Positions 33,906 through 43,434 of a stretch of DNA of 64,000 bases are shown here, piece by piece; within the stretch, counting starts at the first letter, position 1, and each line of letters opens with the position of its first letter. The stretch is from contig NZ_CP031264.1 of assembly GCF_003258605.2 (NCBI RefSeq), forward strand, positions 3,720,001 to 3,784,000, given 5' to 3'. A model generated the notes under the pieces. It did not search any database. It saw only the letters and a list, made by a program, of their open reading frames with translations, and was not told the origin of the DNA. This DNA comes from Peterkaempfera bronchialis. GTDB lineage: Bacteria; Actinomycetota; Actinomycetes; Streptomycetales; Streptomycetaceae. The translations under genes were made by a program, and so were the position numbers.

Positions 33906-35505
33906 GGGCCTGCTCCGCCTTGTCCTGGTCCTGGCCGCCGCCGTGGCCGCGCAGCGGCACCTCGCGGATGAAGAACGCCAGCACCAGGGCGACCAGCACA
34001 AACGGGATGCCCACCAGGAACAGGTCGTCCAGGGCCTTGACGAAGCCATTCAGCACGATGTCCTGGAGCTGCACCGGCAGCTGCTCGATGGCGGCCCGGC
34101 CGCCCGAGGTCAGCTTCTCCTCGCCGCCTGCGGCGAAGCCGCCGCCGCCCTGTCCCTTGAGTCCGGCGGCAGCCACACCCTCGCTGATGTGGTGGTTGAG
34201 CCGGCTGGTGAGCACGGTGCCGAAGATCGCGGTACCGAAGGCGCCGCCGATGGAGCGGAAGAACATCGACCCGGCGGTGGCGGCGCCCATGTCCTTCATC
34301 TCGACCGAGTTCTGCACGGCCAGCACCAGCACCTGCATCACACAGCCCAGGCCGATGCCCATCAGCACCATGAAGAGGCCCAGCAGCCACATCGAGGTGT
34401 CCAGCCGGAGCCGGGAGAGCAGGACGAGCCCGACGATGGTGACCGAGGTGCCCAGCAGCGGCCACATCTTGTAGGTGCCGGTCTTGCTGATCACCCGACC
34501 GGAGATGATCGAGGCGGCCAGGAGGCCGATCATCATCGGGATCATGCGCAGGCCCGATCCGGTCGGCGAGTCGCCGCGCACCACCTGGAGGTAGATCGGC
34601 AGGTAGATGATGGCGCCGAACATCGCCAGGCCCACCACGAAGCCGATCCCGCTGGTCAGCGAGAAGGTGTGGTCCCGGAAGAGGTGCGGAGGCATGATCG
34701 GTTCGGCGGCCCGCCGCTCCACCAGGGCGAAGAGCACCAGCGCCAGCACGCCGCCGACGCCGAGCAGCAGGGTGGTGGCGGAGGTCCAGCCGTTGGCGGT
34801 GCCGCTCCAGGAGGTCACCAGCAGCAGCGCGGTGACACCGCCGACCAGCAGGGCCGCGCCCGCCCAGTCGATGGTGTGCTTCTGCTTCCGCTGGTCGATC
34901 TTGAGTACGGCGGCGGCCACGAAGAGCGCCACCACACCGACCGGCAGGTTGATGTAGAAGATCCACCGCCAGCTGAGGTGGTCGGTGAAGAAGCCGCCGA
35001 GCAGCGGACCGGCCACGCTGGACACGGCGAAGACCGCGCCGAAGAGGCCCTGATAGCGGCCTCGGTCACGGGGCGGGATGACATCGCCGATGATCGCCAG
35101 CGACAGCGACATCAGGCCGCCGCCACCCAGGCCCTGCACGGCGCGGAAGCCGATCAGCTGGCCCATGTTCTGGGACATGCCGGCCAGCGCGGAGCCGACC
35201 AGGAAGATCACGATGGCGAAGAGGTAGACGGGACGGCGGCCGATCTGGTCGGAGATCTTGCCGTAGAGCGGGACGGCGGCCGTGGAGGTCAGCAGGTACG
35301 CGGTCACCGTCCAGGACATGTGGTCCAGGCCGTTGAACTGGCTGACGATCTTCGGCATGGCCGTACCGACGATGCTCTGGTCGAGCGCGGCCAGGAACAT
35401 GCCGAGCATGAGTCCGAACATCACCACCAGGATCTGGCGGTGGGTCATCGGCCCGGAGGTTTTCGCCGGGACATCAGCGGGGGGTATTGAGTCTTCTCGC
35501 ACCAT
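33886..35505 (-). CDS. MFS drug exporter, DHA2/EmrB type, 539 aa
   Basis: Fourteen membrane segments by hydropathy. MFGLMLGMFLAALDQSIVGT with the D motif, GKISDQIGRRPVYLFAIVIF (motif A) and the motif C region VFAVSSVAGPLLGGFFTDHL identify the DHA2 family of proton-driven multidrug exporters. The start is ATG 35505, four bases after a -10 box, so GTG one codon on is also possible. The AT-rich upstream region and its place between otherwise syntenic genes suggest a later insertion. Confidence 0.93.
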   Translation of the reverse strand: MVREDSIPPADVPAKTSGPMTHRQILVVMFGLMLGMFLAALDQSIVGTAMPKIVSQFNGLDHMSWTVTAYLLTSTAAVPLYGKISDQIGRRPVYLFAIVIFLVGSALAGMSQNMGQLIGFRAVQGLGGGGLMSLSLAIIGDVIPPRDRGRYQGLFGAVFAVSSVAGPLLGGFFTDHLSWRWIFYINLPVGVVALFVAAAVLKIDQRKQKHTIDWAGAALLVGGVTALLLVTSWSGTANGWTSATTLLLGVGGVLALVLFALVERRAAEPIMPPHLFRDHTFSLTSGIGFVVGLAMFGAIIYLPIYLQVVRGDSPTGSGLRMIPMMIGLLAASIISGRVISKTGTYKMWPLLGTSVTIVGLVLLSRLRLDTSMWLLGLFMVLMGIGLGCVMQVLVLAVQNSVEMKDMGAATAGSMFFRSIGGAFGTAIFGTVLTSRLNHHISEGVAAAGLKGQGGGGFAAGGEEKLTSGGRAAIEQLPVQLQDIVLNGFVKALDDLFLVGIPFVLVALVLAFFIREVPLRGHGGGQDQDKAEQAPIPVME

Positions 35506-35509
35506 TTTA

Positions 35510-35540
35510 ATTCTACCATATTTAGTTGCTTGGAGCAACT
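35510..35540 (-). promoter_or_regulatory. MFS promoter with overlapping palindromic operator
   Basis: On the minus strand TTGCTC (35533-35538) and TAGAAT (35510-35515) are spaced 17 bases, close to the housekeeping consensus. The -35 lies inside the palindrome AGTTGC-TCCAA-GCAACT (35524-35540). A repressor there would block the exporter. MarR- or TetR-type control is usual for this family; no regulator gene is adjacent. The -10 to ATG distance of four bases points to a leaderless mRNA. Confidence 0.65.
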
Positions 35541-35671
35541 TCCCCTGATGCTCCCCTCATGAACCACCGGCTGGAATGGGGCGTATGCCCGCATGATGAG
35601 GGCCGCAGCGGGGGAGTCAGTGCATGGGCCCAACGCCCACCGCGCGAGGAGAGCCGTGGGAGGGTGTCCGG

Positions 35672-36856
35672 GTGAACGTCCTGGATGTACTGCTGATCGT
35701 CGCCGCTGTCGGCTTTGCCTGGTCCGGCTACCGGCAGGGGTTCGTGGTCGGCATCCTCTCGGTGGTGGGGTTCCTGGGCGGTGGGCTGGCCGCCGTCCAA
35801 CTGCTGCCGCTGGTCCTGAAGCATGTCAGCCCCGGCACGGCCTCCTCGGTGGTCGCCGTGGTGGTGGTGATCGTGCTGGCCTCGATCGGACAGGCCGTCA
35901 CCACCCACTACGGCTGGCAGTTGCGGGGCCGGATCGGCAGGCGGCGCGGCCAGGTCGTCGACGCCGCCGGCGGGTCGGTCGTCAATGTGGTCGCCATGCT
36001 GCTGGTGGCCTGGCTGATCGGCTCCGCGCTGGCGGGTACCTCGCTGCCCACCATCTCCAAGGAGGTCCGCAGCTCCCGGGTGCTCGGCGAGGTGCAGCAG
36101 GCGCTGCCCGCCAGTGCGCCCAACTGGTTCTCCGACTTCAGCTCGGCCCTCGCCCGCAATGGCTTCCCCCAGGTCTTCAACCCCTTCGAGAACGAGCCCA
36201 TCACCGAGGTGGAGGCGCCCGACCCGGCGCTGGCCGGCAGCGTGGCGGTGGCCAACGCCCGGCGGTCCGTGGTCAAGGTGGTCGGTACCGCCACCAGTTG
36301 CAGCAAGACCCTGGAGGGCACCGGCTTCGTCTTCGCCCCGCACCGGGTGATGACCAACGCCCATGTGGTCGGCGGGGTCAATGAGCCCACCGTGCAGATC
36401 GGTGGCGTCGGCCGGCTCTACGACGCCACCGTGGTGCTCTACGACTGGCAGCGGGATGTCGCCGTCCTGGACGTGCCCCGGCTGGAGGCCCCTGCGCTGA
36501 CCTTCGCCGGCGAGGCCGGCACCAACGACAGCGCCGTGGTGGCCGGCTTCCCCGAGAACGGCTCCTTCAACGTCCAGCCGGCCCGGCTCCGCGCCCGCAT
36601 CCAGGCCAACGGCCCGGACATCTACCACCGGGGCCAGGTGGTCCGCGACGTCTACTCGGTGCGCTCGCTGGTGCGCCAGGGCAACTCCGGCGGCCCGCTG
36701 CTCACCCCGGACGGCCGCGTGTACGGGGTGATCTTCGCCAAGTCGCTGGACAGCCCCGACACCGGCTATGCCCTCACCGCCGCCGAGGTGCTGCCCGACG
36801 CCCGGCAGGGCGCCGCCTCCACGGCACGGGTGGACACCCAGGGCTGCGCGCTCTGA
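35672..36856 (+). CDS. MarP-like membrane serine protease (CvpA plus trypsin domain), 394 aa
   Basis: GTG 35672 opens four membrane segments of the CvpA type (VLDVLLIVAAVGFAWSGYRQ). A periplasmic trypsin-like domain follows: His in VMTNAHVVGG, Asp in RDVAVLDV, Ser in RQGNSGGPLLTP, plus paired cysteines (TSCSKT and the terminal QGCAL). Mycobacterial MarP protects against acid and oxidative stress by processing cell-wall hydrolases; the same architecture suggests a similar envelope role. Confidence 0.9.
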   Translation: MNVLDVLLIVAAVGFAWSGYRQGFVVGILSVVGFLGGGLAAVQLLPLVLKHVSPGTASSVVAVVVVIVLASIGQAVTTHYGWQLRGRIGRRRGQVVDAAGGSVVNVVAMLLVAWLIGSALAGTSLPTISKEVRSSRVLGEVQQALPASAPNWFSDFSSALARNGFPQVFNPFENEPITEVEAPDPALAGSVAVANARRSVVKVVGTATSCSKTLEGTGFVFAPHRVMTNAHVVGGVNEPTVQIGGVGRLYDATVVLYDWQRDVAVLDVPRLEAPALTFAGEAGTNDSAVVAGFPENGSFNVQPARLRARIQANGPDIYHRGQVVRDVYSVRSLVRQGNSGGPLLTPDGRVYGVIFAKSLDSPDTGYALTAAEVLPDARQGAASTARVDTQGCAL

Positions 36857-36993
36857 GCGGCGCGGACCTTTGAGCGGCGCGGCCCTCCGAGTAGCGCGGT
36901 TCTGCGAGCGGCGCGGTTCTGCGAGCGGCGCGGCCCCTGAACGGCCCGGCTCTGCAGGCGGCGTGGCGCTCCGAGTGGCACGGCGCTGGGGGC
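36851..36993 (+). repeat. Nine-copy degenerate 16-18 bp array after marP-like stop
   Basis: The motif CTGAGCGGCGCGG(T/A)T recurs about nine times with drift (for example GCGAGCGGCGCGGTTCT twice in a row). The first copy spans the stop TGA (36854-36856). It fills half of the gap to the next gene. Confidence 0.8.
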
Positions 36994-37118
36994 GGTGCGG
37001 GCTGATAGCGTCAGCGGCGCTCACCCGGTCGGCCCAGCCTCAGTCGGTGCCGCGCCCGGGCGGGCATGGGTCCAGGCGTGGTCAGCGCCCCAGCGGGGGC
37101 AGGGGGAGAGCCGGCGGC

Positions 37119-37820
37119 ATGATGGGTCATTCGCACGCGGTCAGCGGAGCCATGCTCTACGCGGCCTCGGCACCGTTTCTGCCGCCGCTGCTGCTCGACA
37201 TACACCTTCAGCCCAGCGACATACTGATGGGCACCGTGCTCTGCGCCGGCGCGGCCCTGCTGCCCGACCTGGACCACCACGACGGCACCATCGCCAACTT
37301 CCTGGGGCCGCTGTCCAAGCTGCTCTGCCGCCTGGTCGCCTGGATCTCCGGCGGCCACCGGCACGCCACCCACTCGTTCCTCTTTGTCGCGCTGATGTCC
37401 GCCGGCACCTGGGCGGGGATCAGCTACGCGGGGCGGTGGTTCACCCTGGGCATGACCTTCTTCCTGCTGGCCCTGGCGATCCGGGCGCTGCACCTCTGCC
37501 CGCCGGGCCATGGGACCTCGGCGTGGATCACGGTGGTCGGCCTGGCGGCGCTCGGCACCGCCGGCATCGACCGGTGGATGCCCAATGCGCCGGGCTGGCT
37601 CCCGTACGCCGTCGGCCTGGGATGCCTGGCGCACCTGCTCGGCGACTGCCTCACCAAGCAGGGCGCACCGCTCTTCTGGCCGCACCGGCAGCGCTACGAG
37701 ACCGTGCTGATCAAGCACACCGGCAACAAGGTGGAGACCAAGGTGCTGGTGCCGCTGATGAGCGTCGCCACCGTGGCGCTGCTCTGGTTCACGGCGCTCT
37801 CCCCCACCGTGGTCGGCTGA
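37119..37820 (+). CDS. YdjM-like membrane metal-dependent hydrolase, 233 aa
   Basis: AGGGGGAGAG lies before the tandem ATGs at 37119 and 37122. Metal-type residues are HSHAVSGAMLYAASAPFLPP, LPDLDHHDGT, GGHRHATHSFLFVALMSAGT and LAHLLGDCLTKQGAPLFWP. This is the pattern of YdjM/DUF457 (LexA-regulated inner-membrane hydrolase-like) proteins, with four or five membrane segments. The substrate is unknown. Confidence 0.88.
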   Translation: MMGHSHAVSGAMLYAASAPFLPPLLLDIHLQPSDILMGTVLCAGAALLPDLDHHDGTIANFLGPLSKLLCRLVAWISGGHRHATHSFLFVALMSAGTWAGISYAGRWFTLGMTFFLLALAIRALHLCPPGHGTSAWITVVGLAALGTAGIDRWMPNAPGWLPYAVGLGCLAHLLGDCLTKQGAPLFWPHRQRYETVLIKHTGNKVETKVLVPLMSVATVALLWFTALSPTVVG

Positions 37821-37850
37821 CGCCGCGCCGCCGGGGCGGGAGAAGCGCGG

Positions 37851-38054
37851 TCAGGCGCGGGTGCCCGGGCGGAGCCGGGCGGTCATCCAGCGGGCACGCC
37901 GCCCGAGGATGTGCGGAATGCCCAGCCGTCCGGCCTCCTCCGGGCGCAGCGCTGCTGGGCCCGGATCGGCGGCGGTCTGGTCGAGGGAGGGCGTCGGCGC
38001 GGTGGTCCTGCGCCGGGTCCGGGACGCGTGGGCACGCTCGTGCATCCAGGTCAT
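37851..38054 (-). CDS. Small basic hypothetical protein, 67 aa
   Basis: Minus-strand frame from ATG 38054 (MTWMHERAHASRTRRR) ending ARWMTARLRPGTRA. No family recognised and the ribosome site is weak. An AT-rich block upstream (38100-38155) could hold its promoter: TTCACA, 17 bases, TAGGAC on the minus strand. Real-gene status is uncertain. Confidence 0.35.
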   Translation of the reverse strand: MTWMHERAHASRTRRRTTAPTPSLDQTAADPGPAALRPEEAGRLGIPHILGRRARWMTARLRPGTRA

Positions 38055-38177
38055 GGAGAACCCATGCCCGTGGGGCCGCTGGGGTAATCGCCTGCGGGCG
38101 ACTCCAATTGGCCTATGCACGTGTCCTATTAACTTATGGTCAGCATGTGAAGGTATGGTAGACGGCTGGTGTGTGGC

Positions 38178-39125
38178 TTACCGGTCCAGTGAGCCGTCCC
38201 GCAGCCAGGTCACCAGCTCCGAGGTGAACCCGGCCGGGTCCTCCTCATGCGGGAAGTGCCCGATGTCGTCCAGCAGCCGCCAGTGGTACGGCGCCTGGAC
38301 GTACTCCCCGGACCCCGCCGCCGTACCGGTCAGCAGGACCGGGTCGAGGGCGCCGTGCAGATGGAGCGTGGGCACCCGCACCGGGCGCTTCATCCGGCGG
38401 GAGAACTGGAAGCCGTCCGGCCGTGCCATCGACCGCATCAGCCAGCGGTAGGGCTCGATCGAGCAGTGCGCGGTGCTGGGGATCTGCATCGCCTGCCGGT
38501 AGTTGGCGATGGACTTCTCGTCCAGCGCCGCGGTGGCCGTCCAGGCGTGCAGATAGCGGGCGACCTGCTCCGCGTCGTCCGCGATCAGCTGCCGCTCCGG
38601 CACCCACGGCCGCTGGAAGCCCAGCACATGCTCATACGCCGCCAGTTGCCGGCGGTCGCTGAGCAGCGCCCGGCGCAGCCGCCGTGGATGCGCCGCGGAG
38701 ACCACTGCCAGCCGCCGGACCAGCGACGGGCGCATCACCGCGGCCACCCAGGCCAGGAAGCCGCCCGAGTCATGGCCGACCAGCGCGGCGTCACGCTCGC
38801 CCAGCGAGCGGATCACTCCGGTGATGTCCAGCGCCAGATTGGCCGGATCGTAGCCGCGCGGGGTGCGGTCGCTGCCGCCGACCCCGCGCAGGTCCATCGC
38901 CACCGCACGGAAGCCGGCGTCGGCGAGGGCGATCAGCTGGTGCCGCCAGGTCCACCAGAACTGCGGCCAGCCGTGCACCAGCAGGACCAGCGGCCCCTCG
39001 CCGAGCTCGGCGATATGGAAGCGGGCGCCGTTGGCGGCCACGTCCCGGTGCGTCCAGGGGCCGTCCAGGCGGACGTTCCAGGTGCCCGGGGCGGGGGACT
39101 GGGCGGGGTTCTCGTGGAGCGGCAT
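38178..39125 (-). CDS. Alpha/beta hydrolase, epoxide hydrolase-like, 315 aa
   Basis: LLVHGWPQFWWTWRHQLIAL carries the HGxP oxyanion motif, VGHDSGGFLAWVAAVMRPSL the nucleophile elbow with Asp (HDSG), and LDDIGHFPHEEDP the catalytic His. An Asp nucleophile plus HGWP is typical of epoxide hydrolases and haloalkane dehalogenases. Its substrate is unknown; the neighbouring genes (holin-like, nhaA, acs) give no hint. Confidence 0.9.
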   Translation of the reverse strand: MPLHENPAQSPAPGTWNVRLDGPWTHRDVAANGARFHIAELGEGPLVLLVHGWPQFWWTWRHQLIALADAGFRAVAMDLRGVGGSDRTPRGYDPANLALDITGVIRSLGERDAALVGHDSGGFLAWVAAVMRPSLVRRLAVVSAAHPRRLRRALLSDRRQLAAYEHVLGFQRPWVPERQLIADDAEQVARYLHAWTATAALDEKSIANYRQAMQIPSTAHCSIEPYRWLMRSMARPDGFQFSRRMKRPVRVPTLHLHGALDPVLLTGTAAGSGEYVQAPYHWRLLDDIGHFPHEEDPAGFTSELVTWLRDGSLDR

Positions 39126-39180
39126 ACCGAGAGCGTGTCATATCGGGGCCCGGGCCGGGCCCGGCACCCGACCGGTGCTC

Positions 39181-39248
39181 CCTGCCCGGTCCGGCCTGCC
39201 CGAGCCTGGCTGCCCGATCCTGCCTGCCCGGTCCTGCCTGCCCCGCCG
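39181..39248 (+). repeat. Degenerate tandem repeat, about 14-bp unit
   Basis: CCTGCCCGGTCCGG-like units recur about five times between the stop of the holin-like gene and the start of the hydrolase. Confidence 0.6.
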
Positions 39249-39265
39249 GATGGGGCCGCCGCCGC

Positions 39266-39742
39266 TCAGCGCTCCAGGACGGCGTGGATCTCCTGCTCGG
39301 TGGCCGGCCGGGGCCGGGCCTTCCTCAGGACGTCGGCGGTGGCCTTGGCGCCGTCGATGGTGCGCTGCGGCTTCTCGACCTTCTTGAAGGAGCGCAGCGC
39401 CAGCAGCCCGAGCACCGCCGCCAGCACCAGGTAGACGCCGGCCACGATCAGGAACGACCAGCCGAGGGTGATCCCCAGTGCGTGCAGGCCGTAGGCGAAG
39501 GCGAAGCTCAGCATCGGGATGGCCGCCAGCGCCACCACCCCGGCGACGGCCAGCGAGGTGCCGCCGGCCACCCCGCGCTTGACGTCCTGCCGGATCTCGG
39601 CCTTGGCGAGCGCGATCTCGTCGTGGACCAGTGAGGAGAGGTCGGCGGTCGCGGCCGAGAACAGCTGACCGAGCGAGCGGTCCCCGTCGCCGCTGAACGC
39701 GGTGCTCCCGCTCGTGGACAGGCCGTCGGCTCCTGCGGACAT
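39266..39742 (-). CDS. Phage-holin-family (Holin_X-type) membrane protein, 158 aa
   Basis: SLGQLFSAATADLSSLVHDE and IALAKAEIRQDVKRG form an amphipathic N-terminal part, followed by two membrane segments (AVAGVVALAAIPMLSFAFAY and LIVAGVYLVLAAVLGLLAL). Despite the family name, such chromosomal proteins in actinobacteria are not phage genes; they are probably envelope structural or stress proteins. No phage genes are near. Confidence 0.88.
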   Translation of the reverse strand: MSAGADGLSTSGSTAFSGDGDRSLGQLFSAATADLSSLVHDEIALAKAEIRQDVKRGVAGGTSLAVAGVVALAAIPMLSFAFAYGLHALGITLGWSFLIVAGVYLVLAAVLGLLALRSFKKVEKPQRTIDGAKATADVLRKARPRPATEQEIHAVLER

Positions 39743-39840
39743 CGCGGTCCTCCTCGTTGGCAGTGCGTGCGATACGCCCTCAGATCATGCCCTTACCGGC
39801 CGTACGGCCACCACTCGACCCCTGCCCGCGTGGCGGGGCG

Positions 39841-41169
39841 TCACTCGGGCGGCGCCTCCGGGGCCCCGCTGCGGGGGTCGTTCTGGTAGACGTCGGGGAT
39901 GCCGTCGCCGTCCTCGTCGCGCTCCTCCTCTTCCCACAGCTGCCGGTAGTGCCGGTTGCGCAGCCGCAGCAGCACGCACGCCAGCAGGGCGCAGAGCAGC
40001 GACCCGACCAGGACGGCCGCCTTGGCGCGGGCGGCCAGCTCCGGGTCGCCGGGGAAGGCCAGTTCGCTGATCAGCAGGGACACGGTGAAGCCGATGCCGG
40101 ACAGGGTGGCCAGCGCGTACAGGTCGGCCCACTTCAGGGAGGGGTCGAGTTCCGCGCGGGTGAAGCGGGCGGTGAGCCAGGTGCCGCCGAAGACGCCGAC
40201 CGACTTGCCGAGCAGCAGCCCCAGGACCACGCCCAGCGGCGCCGCCCCGGTGACGACCTCCCGCAGGGCGCCCGGCGAGACCGCCACCCCGGCCGCGAAG
40301 AGCGCGAAGACCGGTACCGCGAAGCCGGCCGAGAGCGGGCGCACCCGATGCACGATCCGCTCGGCCGGGGAGTGCTGCTCGCCCTTGTCCGGGGTGCAGC
40401 GCAGCATCAGGCCCATGGCCACCCCGGCCACCGTGGCGTGCACTCCGCTCTCGTGCATCAGCGCCCAGACCACCAGTCCCAGCGGTACATAGAGGTACCA
40501 GCCATGGACCCGGCGGCGGTGCAGCAGAAAGAAGACGACCAGCCCGGCGAAGGCGGCCAGCAGTGCCCAGAGCTTGATCGCCGAGGTGTAGAAGACGGCG
40601 ATGACCAGGATGGCGCCCAGGTCGTCGACGACGGCGAGGGTGAGCAGGAACGCCCGCAGCGCGGACGGCAGATGGGTGGAGACCACGGCCAGTACGCCGA
40701 GGGCGAAGGCGATGTCGGTGGCGGTGGGGATCGCCCAGCCGGCCGGATCGCCGCCGCCGCCGAGGTTCACCGCCGTGTAGACCAGCGCGGGCGCGGCCAT
40801 GCCGCAGAGCGCCGCGACCACCGGCAGCGCGGCGGCCCACCGGTCCCGCAGGTCGCCGACCGTCAACTCGCGTTTGAGCTCGATCCCGGCGACGAAGAAG
40901 AAGACCGTCAGCAGGCCGTCCTTGGCCCAGGTCTCCAGCGTCAGGTCCAGATGGAGCGGTGCGGCCGGGCCCACGGTGAACCCGCGGACGCTCTCATAGG
41001 TGTGCGGCCAGAGGTTCGCCCAGACCAGCGCCACCACGGCGGAGGCCAGCAGCAGGATGCCGCCCACGGTCTCGGTGCGCAGTGCCTCGGCGACCTGCAT
41101 CCGCTCGGGGAGCGACAGGCGGCCCAGCAGGCGGCGGGACCTGGACGGGGTGGGCGGCACGGTGGCCAC
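39841..41169 (-). CDS. nhaA: Na+/H+ antiporter NhaA, 442 aa
   Basis: GTG 41169 follows AGGAGG at eight bases. The family blocks VFFFVAGIELKRELTVGDLR, PTATDIAFALGVLAV and LAVVDDLGAILVIAVFY (the ion-binding Asp pair) are present, with about 12 membrane segments. It exports Na+ for H+ in pH homeostasis. The C-terminal tail ends DEDGDGIPDVYQNDP, which resembles a Ca2+-binding DxDxDG loop and is not part of the classical transporter. Confidence 0.94.
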   Translation of the reverse strand: MATVPPTPSRSRRLLGRLSLPERMQVAEALRTETVGGILLLASAVVALVWANLWPHTYESVRGFTVGPAAPLHLDLTLETWAKDGLLTVFFFVAGIELKRELTVGDLRDRWAAALPVVAALCGMAAPALVYTAVNLGGGGDPAGWAIPTATDIAFALGVLAVVSTHLPSALRAFLLTLAVVDDLGAILVIAVFYTSAIKLWALLAAFAGLVVFFLLHRRRVHGWYLYVPLGLVVWALMHESGVHATVAGVAMGLMLRCTPDKGEQHSPAERIVHRVRPLSAGFAVPVFALFAAGVAVSPGALREVVTGAAPLGVVLGLLLGKSVGVFGGTWLTARFTRAELDPSLKWADLYALATLSGIGFTVSLLISELAFPGDPELAARAKAAVLVGSLLCALLACVLLRLRNRHYRQLWEEEERDEDGDGIPDVYQNDPRSGAPEAPPE

Positions 41170-41382
41170 GCGGGGACCTCCTGGGCGGTCGGCGGCATGA
41201 GGATGCACCTGTGGTGCAGTGCCGACCAGACTTCCCGGCTCACCCTGGAGATTGCGCTATGTGGGACCACCCTACCGGGTGACGGGACAATTGCTCCTTC
41301 ACTCTGGGAAACGCCGTCCGCCCCGGCGGATCGCTGGGGCGGACGGGAGCGGACGGGAGCGTGCGGGGGCGTTGCGGGGTGC

Positions 41383-43338
41383 TCAGTCCTCGCCGGGGGC
41401 GCTCGGCAGCTTGGCCTGGATGAGGTCCATCACCGAGGAGTCGGTGAGGGTCGTCACGTCGCCCAGAGCGCGGTTCTCGGCGACGTCGCGCAGCAGCCGC
41501 CGCATGATCTTGCCGGAGCGGGTCTTGGGGAGCTCGTGCACCACCAGGATCCGCTTGGGCTTGGCGATCGGGCCGAGCGTCCGGCCGACGTGGTTGCGCA
41601 GCTCGGCGACCAGGTCCTCGCTGTCGGCGGCGGTGCCGCGCAGGATCACAAAGGCGACGATGGCCTGCCCGGTGGTCGGGTCGGCGGCGCCCACCACGGC
41701 CGACTCGGCGACCTTGGGGTGGGAGACCAGCGCCGACTCCACCTCGGTGGTGGAGATGTTGTGGCCGGAGACCAGCATCACATCGTCCACCCGGCCGAGC
41801 AGCCAGATGTCGCCGTCCTCGTCCTTCTTGGCGCCGTCGCCCGCGAAGTAGCGGCCCTCGAAGCGCGACCAGTAGGTGTCCAGGTAGCGCTGGTCGTCGC
41901 CCCAGATGGTGCGCAGCATGGAGGGCCACGGCTCGGTGAGCACCAGGTAGCCGCCGGAGCCGTTGGGCACCTCGGCCGCCTCGTCGTCCACCACCGTGGC
42001 GGAGATGCCGGGCAGCGCGCGCTGGGCGGAGCCGGGCTTGGTCTCGGTGACGCCGGGCAGCGGGCTGATCATCATGGCGCCGGTCTCGGTCTGCCACCAG
42101 GTGTCCACGATCGGGCAGCGGCCGCCGCCGATGTTCTCCCGGTACCAGACCCATGCCTCCGGGTTGATCGGCTCGCCGACGCTGCCCAGCACCCGCAGGC
42201 TGCTCAGGTCGAACTTGGCAGGGATGTCGTCGCCCCACTTCATGAAGGTGCGGATTGCGGTGGGGGCGGTGTACAGGATGGTGACGCCGTACTTCTGCAC
42301 GATCTCCCAGAAGCGGCCCTGGTGCGGGGTGTCCGGGGTGCCCTCGTAGATCACCTGGGTGGCGCCGTTGGCCAGCGGTCCGTAGACGATGTACGAATGC
42401 CCGGTGACCCAGCCGATGTCGGCGGTGCACCAGTAGACGTCGCTCTCCGGCTTGAGGTCGAAGACCGCGTGGTGGGTGTAGGCCGTCTGGGTGAGGTAGC
42501 CGCCGGAGGTGTGCAGGATGCCCTTGGGCTTACCGGTGGTGCCCGAGGTGTACAGGATGAAGAGCGGCTGCTCCGCGTCGTGCGCCTCGGGGGTGTGCTC
42601 GGTGGACTGGCCGCCGACCGCGTCGTGCCACCACAGGTCGCGGCCCTCGGTCCAGGCGGTCTCCTGGCCGGTGCGGCGGACCACCAGGACGTGCTCCACC
42701 TGGGGGCAGCGCTCCACGGCCTCGTCGATGGCGGGCTTGAGGGCCGAGGGCTTGCCGCGCCGGTAGCCGCCGTCGGCGGTGATCACCAGCTTGGCGTCGG
42801 CGTCCTGGATGCGGGAGGCGACCGCGTCGGCGGAGAAGCCGCCGAAGACCACGGAGTGCGCGGCGCCGATCCGGGCGCAGGCCAGCATGGCCACCACGGC
42901 CTCGGGGATCATCGGCAGGTAGACCGCGACCCGGTCGCCCTTGGCCACACCGAGCTCCAGCAGCGCGTTGGCGGCCTGCGAGACCTCGTCCTTGAGCTGG
43001 GCGTAGGTGAGGGAGCGGCCGTCGCCCGGCTCGCCCTCGAAGTGGATGGCGACCCGGTCGCCATGGCCGGCCTCAACATGGCGGTCGACGCAGTTGTAGG
43101 CGACGTTGAGCTTCCCGTCGGCGAACCACTTGGCGAACGGCGGGTTGGACCAGTCCAGGACCTCGGTCGGCTCTGTCGCCCAGCTGAGGCGGCGTGCCTG
43201 CTCCGCCCAGAAGCCGAGCCGGTCGGCTGCGGCCTGCTCGTACGCGGTGGCGGTGACGTTGGCGGCTGCGGCCAGCTCCGCAGGCGGTGCGAAGCGGCGC
43301 TCCTCCTTGAGCAGATTGGCCAGGCTCTCGTTGCTCAA
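41383..43338 (-). CDS. acs: Acetyl-CoA synthetase, 651 aa
   Basis: Activates acetate to acetyl-CoA through acetyl-AMP. The start is taken at TTG 43338 ([20 protein letters not shown] when initiated), with GAGGAG eight bases upstream. [20 protein letters not shown] is the AMP-binding motif, [19 protein letters not shown] the adenine site and [18 protein letters not shown] the catalytic/acetylatable lysine region. Length is typical. A DasR-like site lies about 100 bases upstream. Confidence 0.95.
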   Translation of the reverse strand: MSNESLANLLKEERRFAPPAELAAAANVTATAYEQAAADRLGFWAEQARRLSWATEPTEVLDWSNPPFAKWFADGKLNVAYNCVDRHVEAGHGDRVAIHFEGEPGDGRSLTYAQLKDEVSQAANALLELGVAKGDRVAVYLPMIPEAVVAMLACARIGAAHSVVFGGFSADAVASRIQDADAKLVITADGGYRRGKPSALKPAIDEAVERCPQVEHVLVVRRTGQETAWTEGRDLWWHDAVGGQSTEHTPEAHDAEQPLFILYTSGTTGKPKGILHTSGGYLTQTAYTHHAVFDLKPESDVYWCTADIGWVTGHSYIVYGPLANGATQVIYEGTPDTPHQGRFWEIVQKYGVTILYTAPTAIRTFMKWGDDIPAKFDLSSLRVLGSVGEPINPEAWVWYRENIGGGRCPIVDTWWQTETGAMMISPLPGVTETKPGSAQRALPGISATVVDDEAAEVPNGSGGYLVLTEPWPSMLRTIWGDDQRYLDTYWSRFEGRYFAGDGAKKDEDGDIWLLGRVDDVMLVSGHNISTTEVESALVSHPKVAESAVVGAADPTTGQAIVAFVILRGTAADSEDLVAELRNHVGRTLGPIAKPKRILVVHELPKTRSGKIMRRLLRDVAENRALGDVTTLTDSSVMDLIQAKLPSAPGED

Positions 43339-43434
43339 CGCGCACTCCTCATCGAGATGATCACGGGATGGTCCCATCGTCCCGCGGCCTAGCTCACCAG
43401 GCCAGGACCCATGATGACAAGGGGACCCCCGAAA

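Noticed and set aside
39266-39742. Holin-family gene as evidence of a prophage
   Set aside because: This family is a common chromosomal membrane protein in actinobacteria; there are no other phage genes here.
39757-43392. Plus-strand open frame of 1211 codons
   Set aside because: It lies antisense to nhaA and acs, has no ribosome site, and its translation is Gly/Gln/His-rich, typical of a GC-rich shadow frame.
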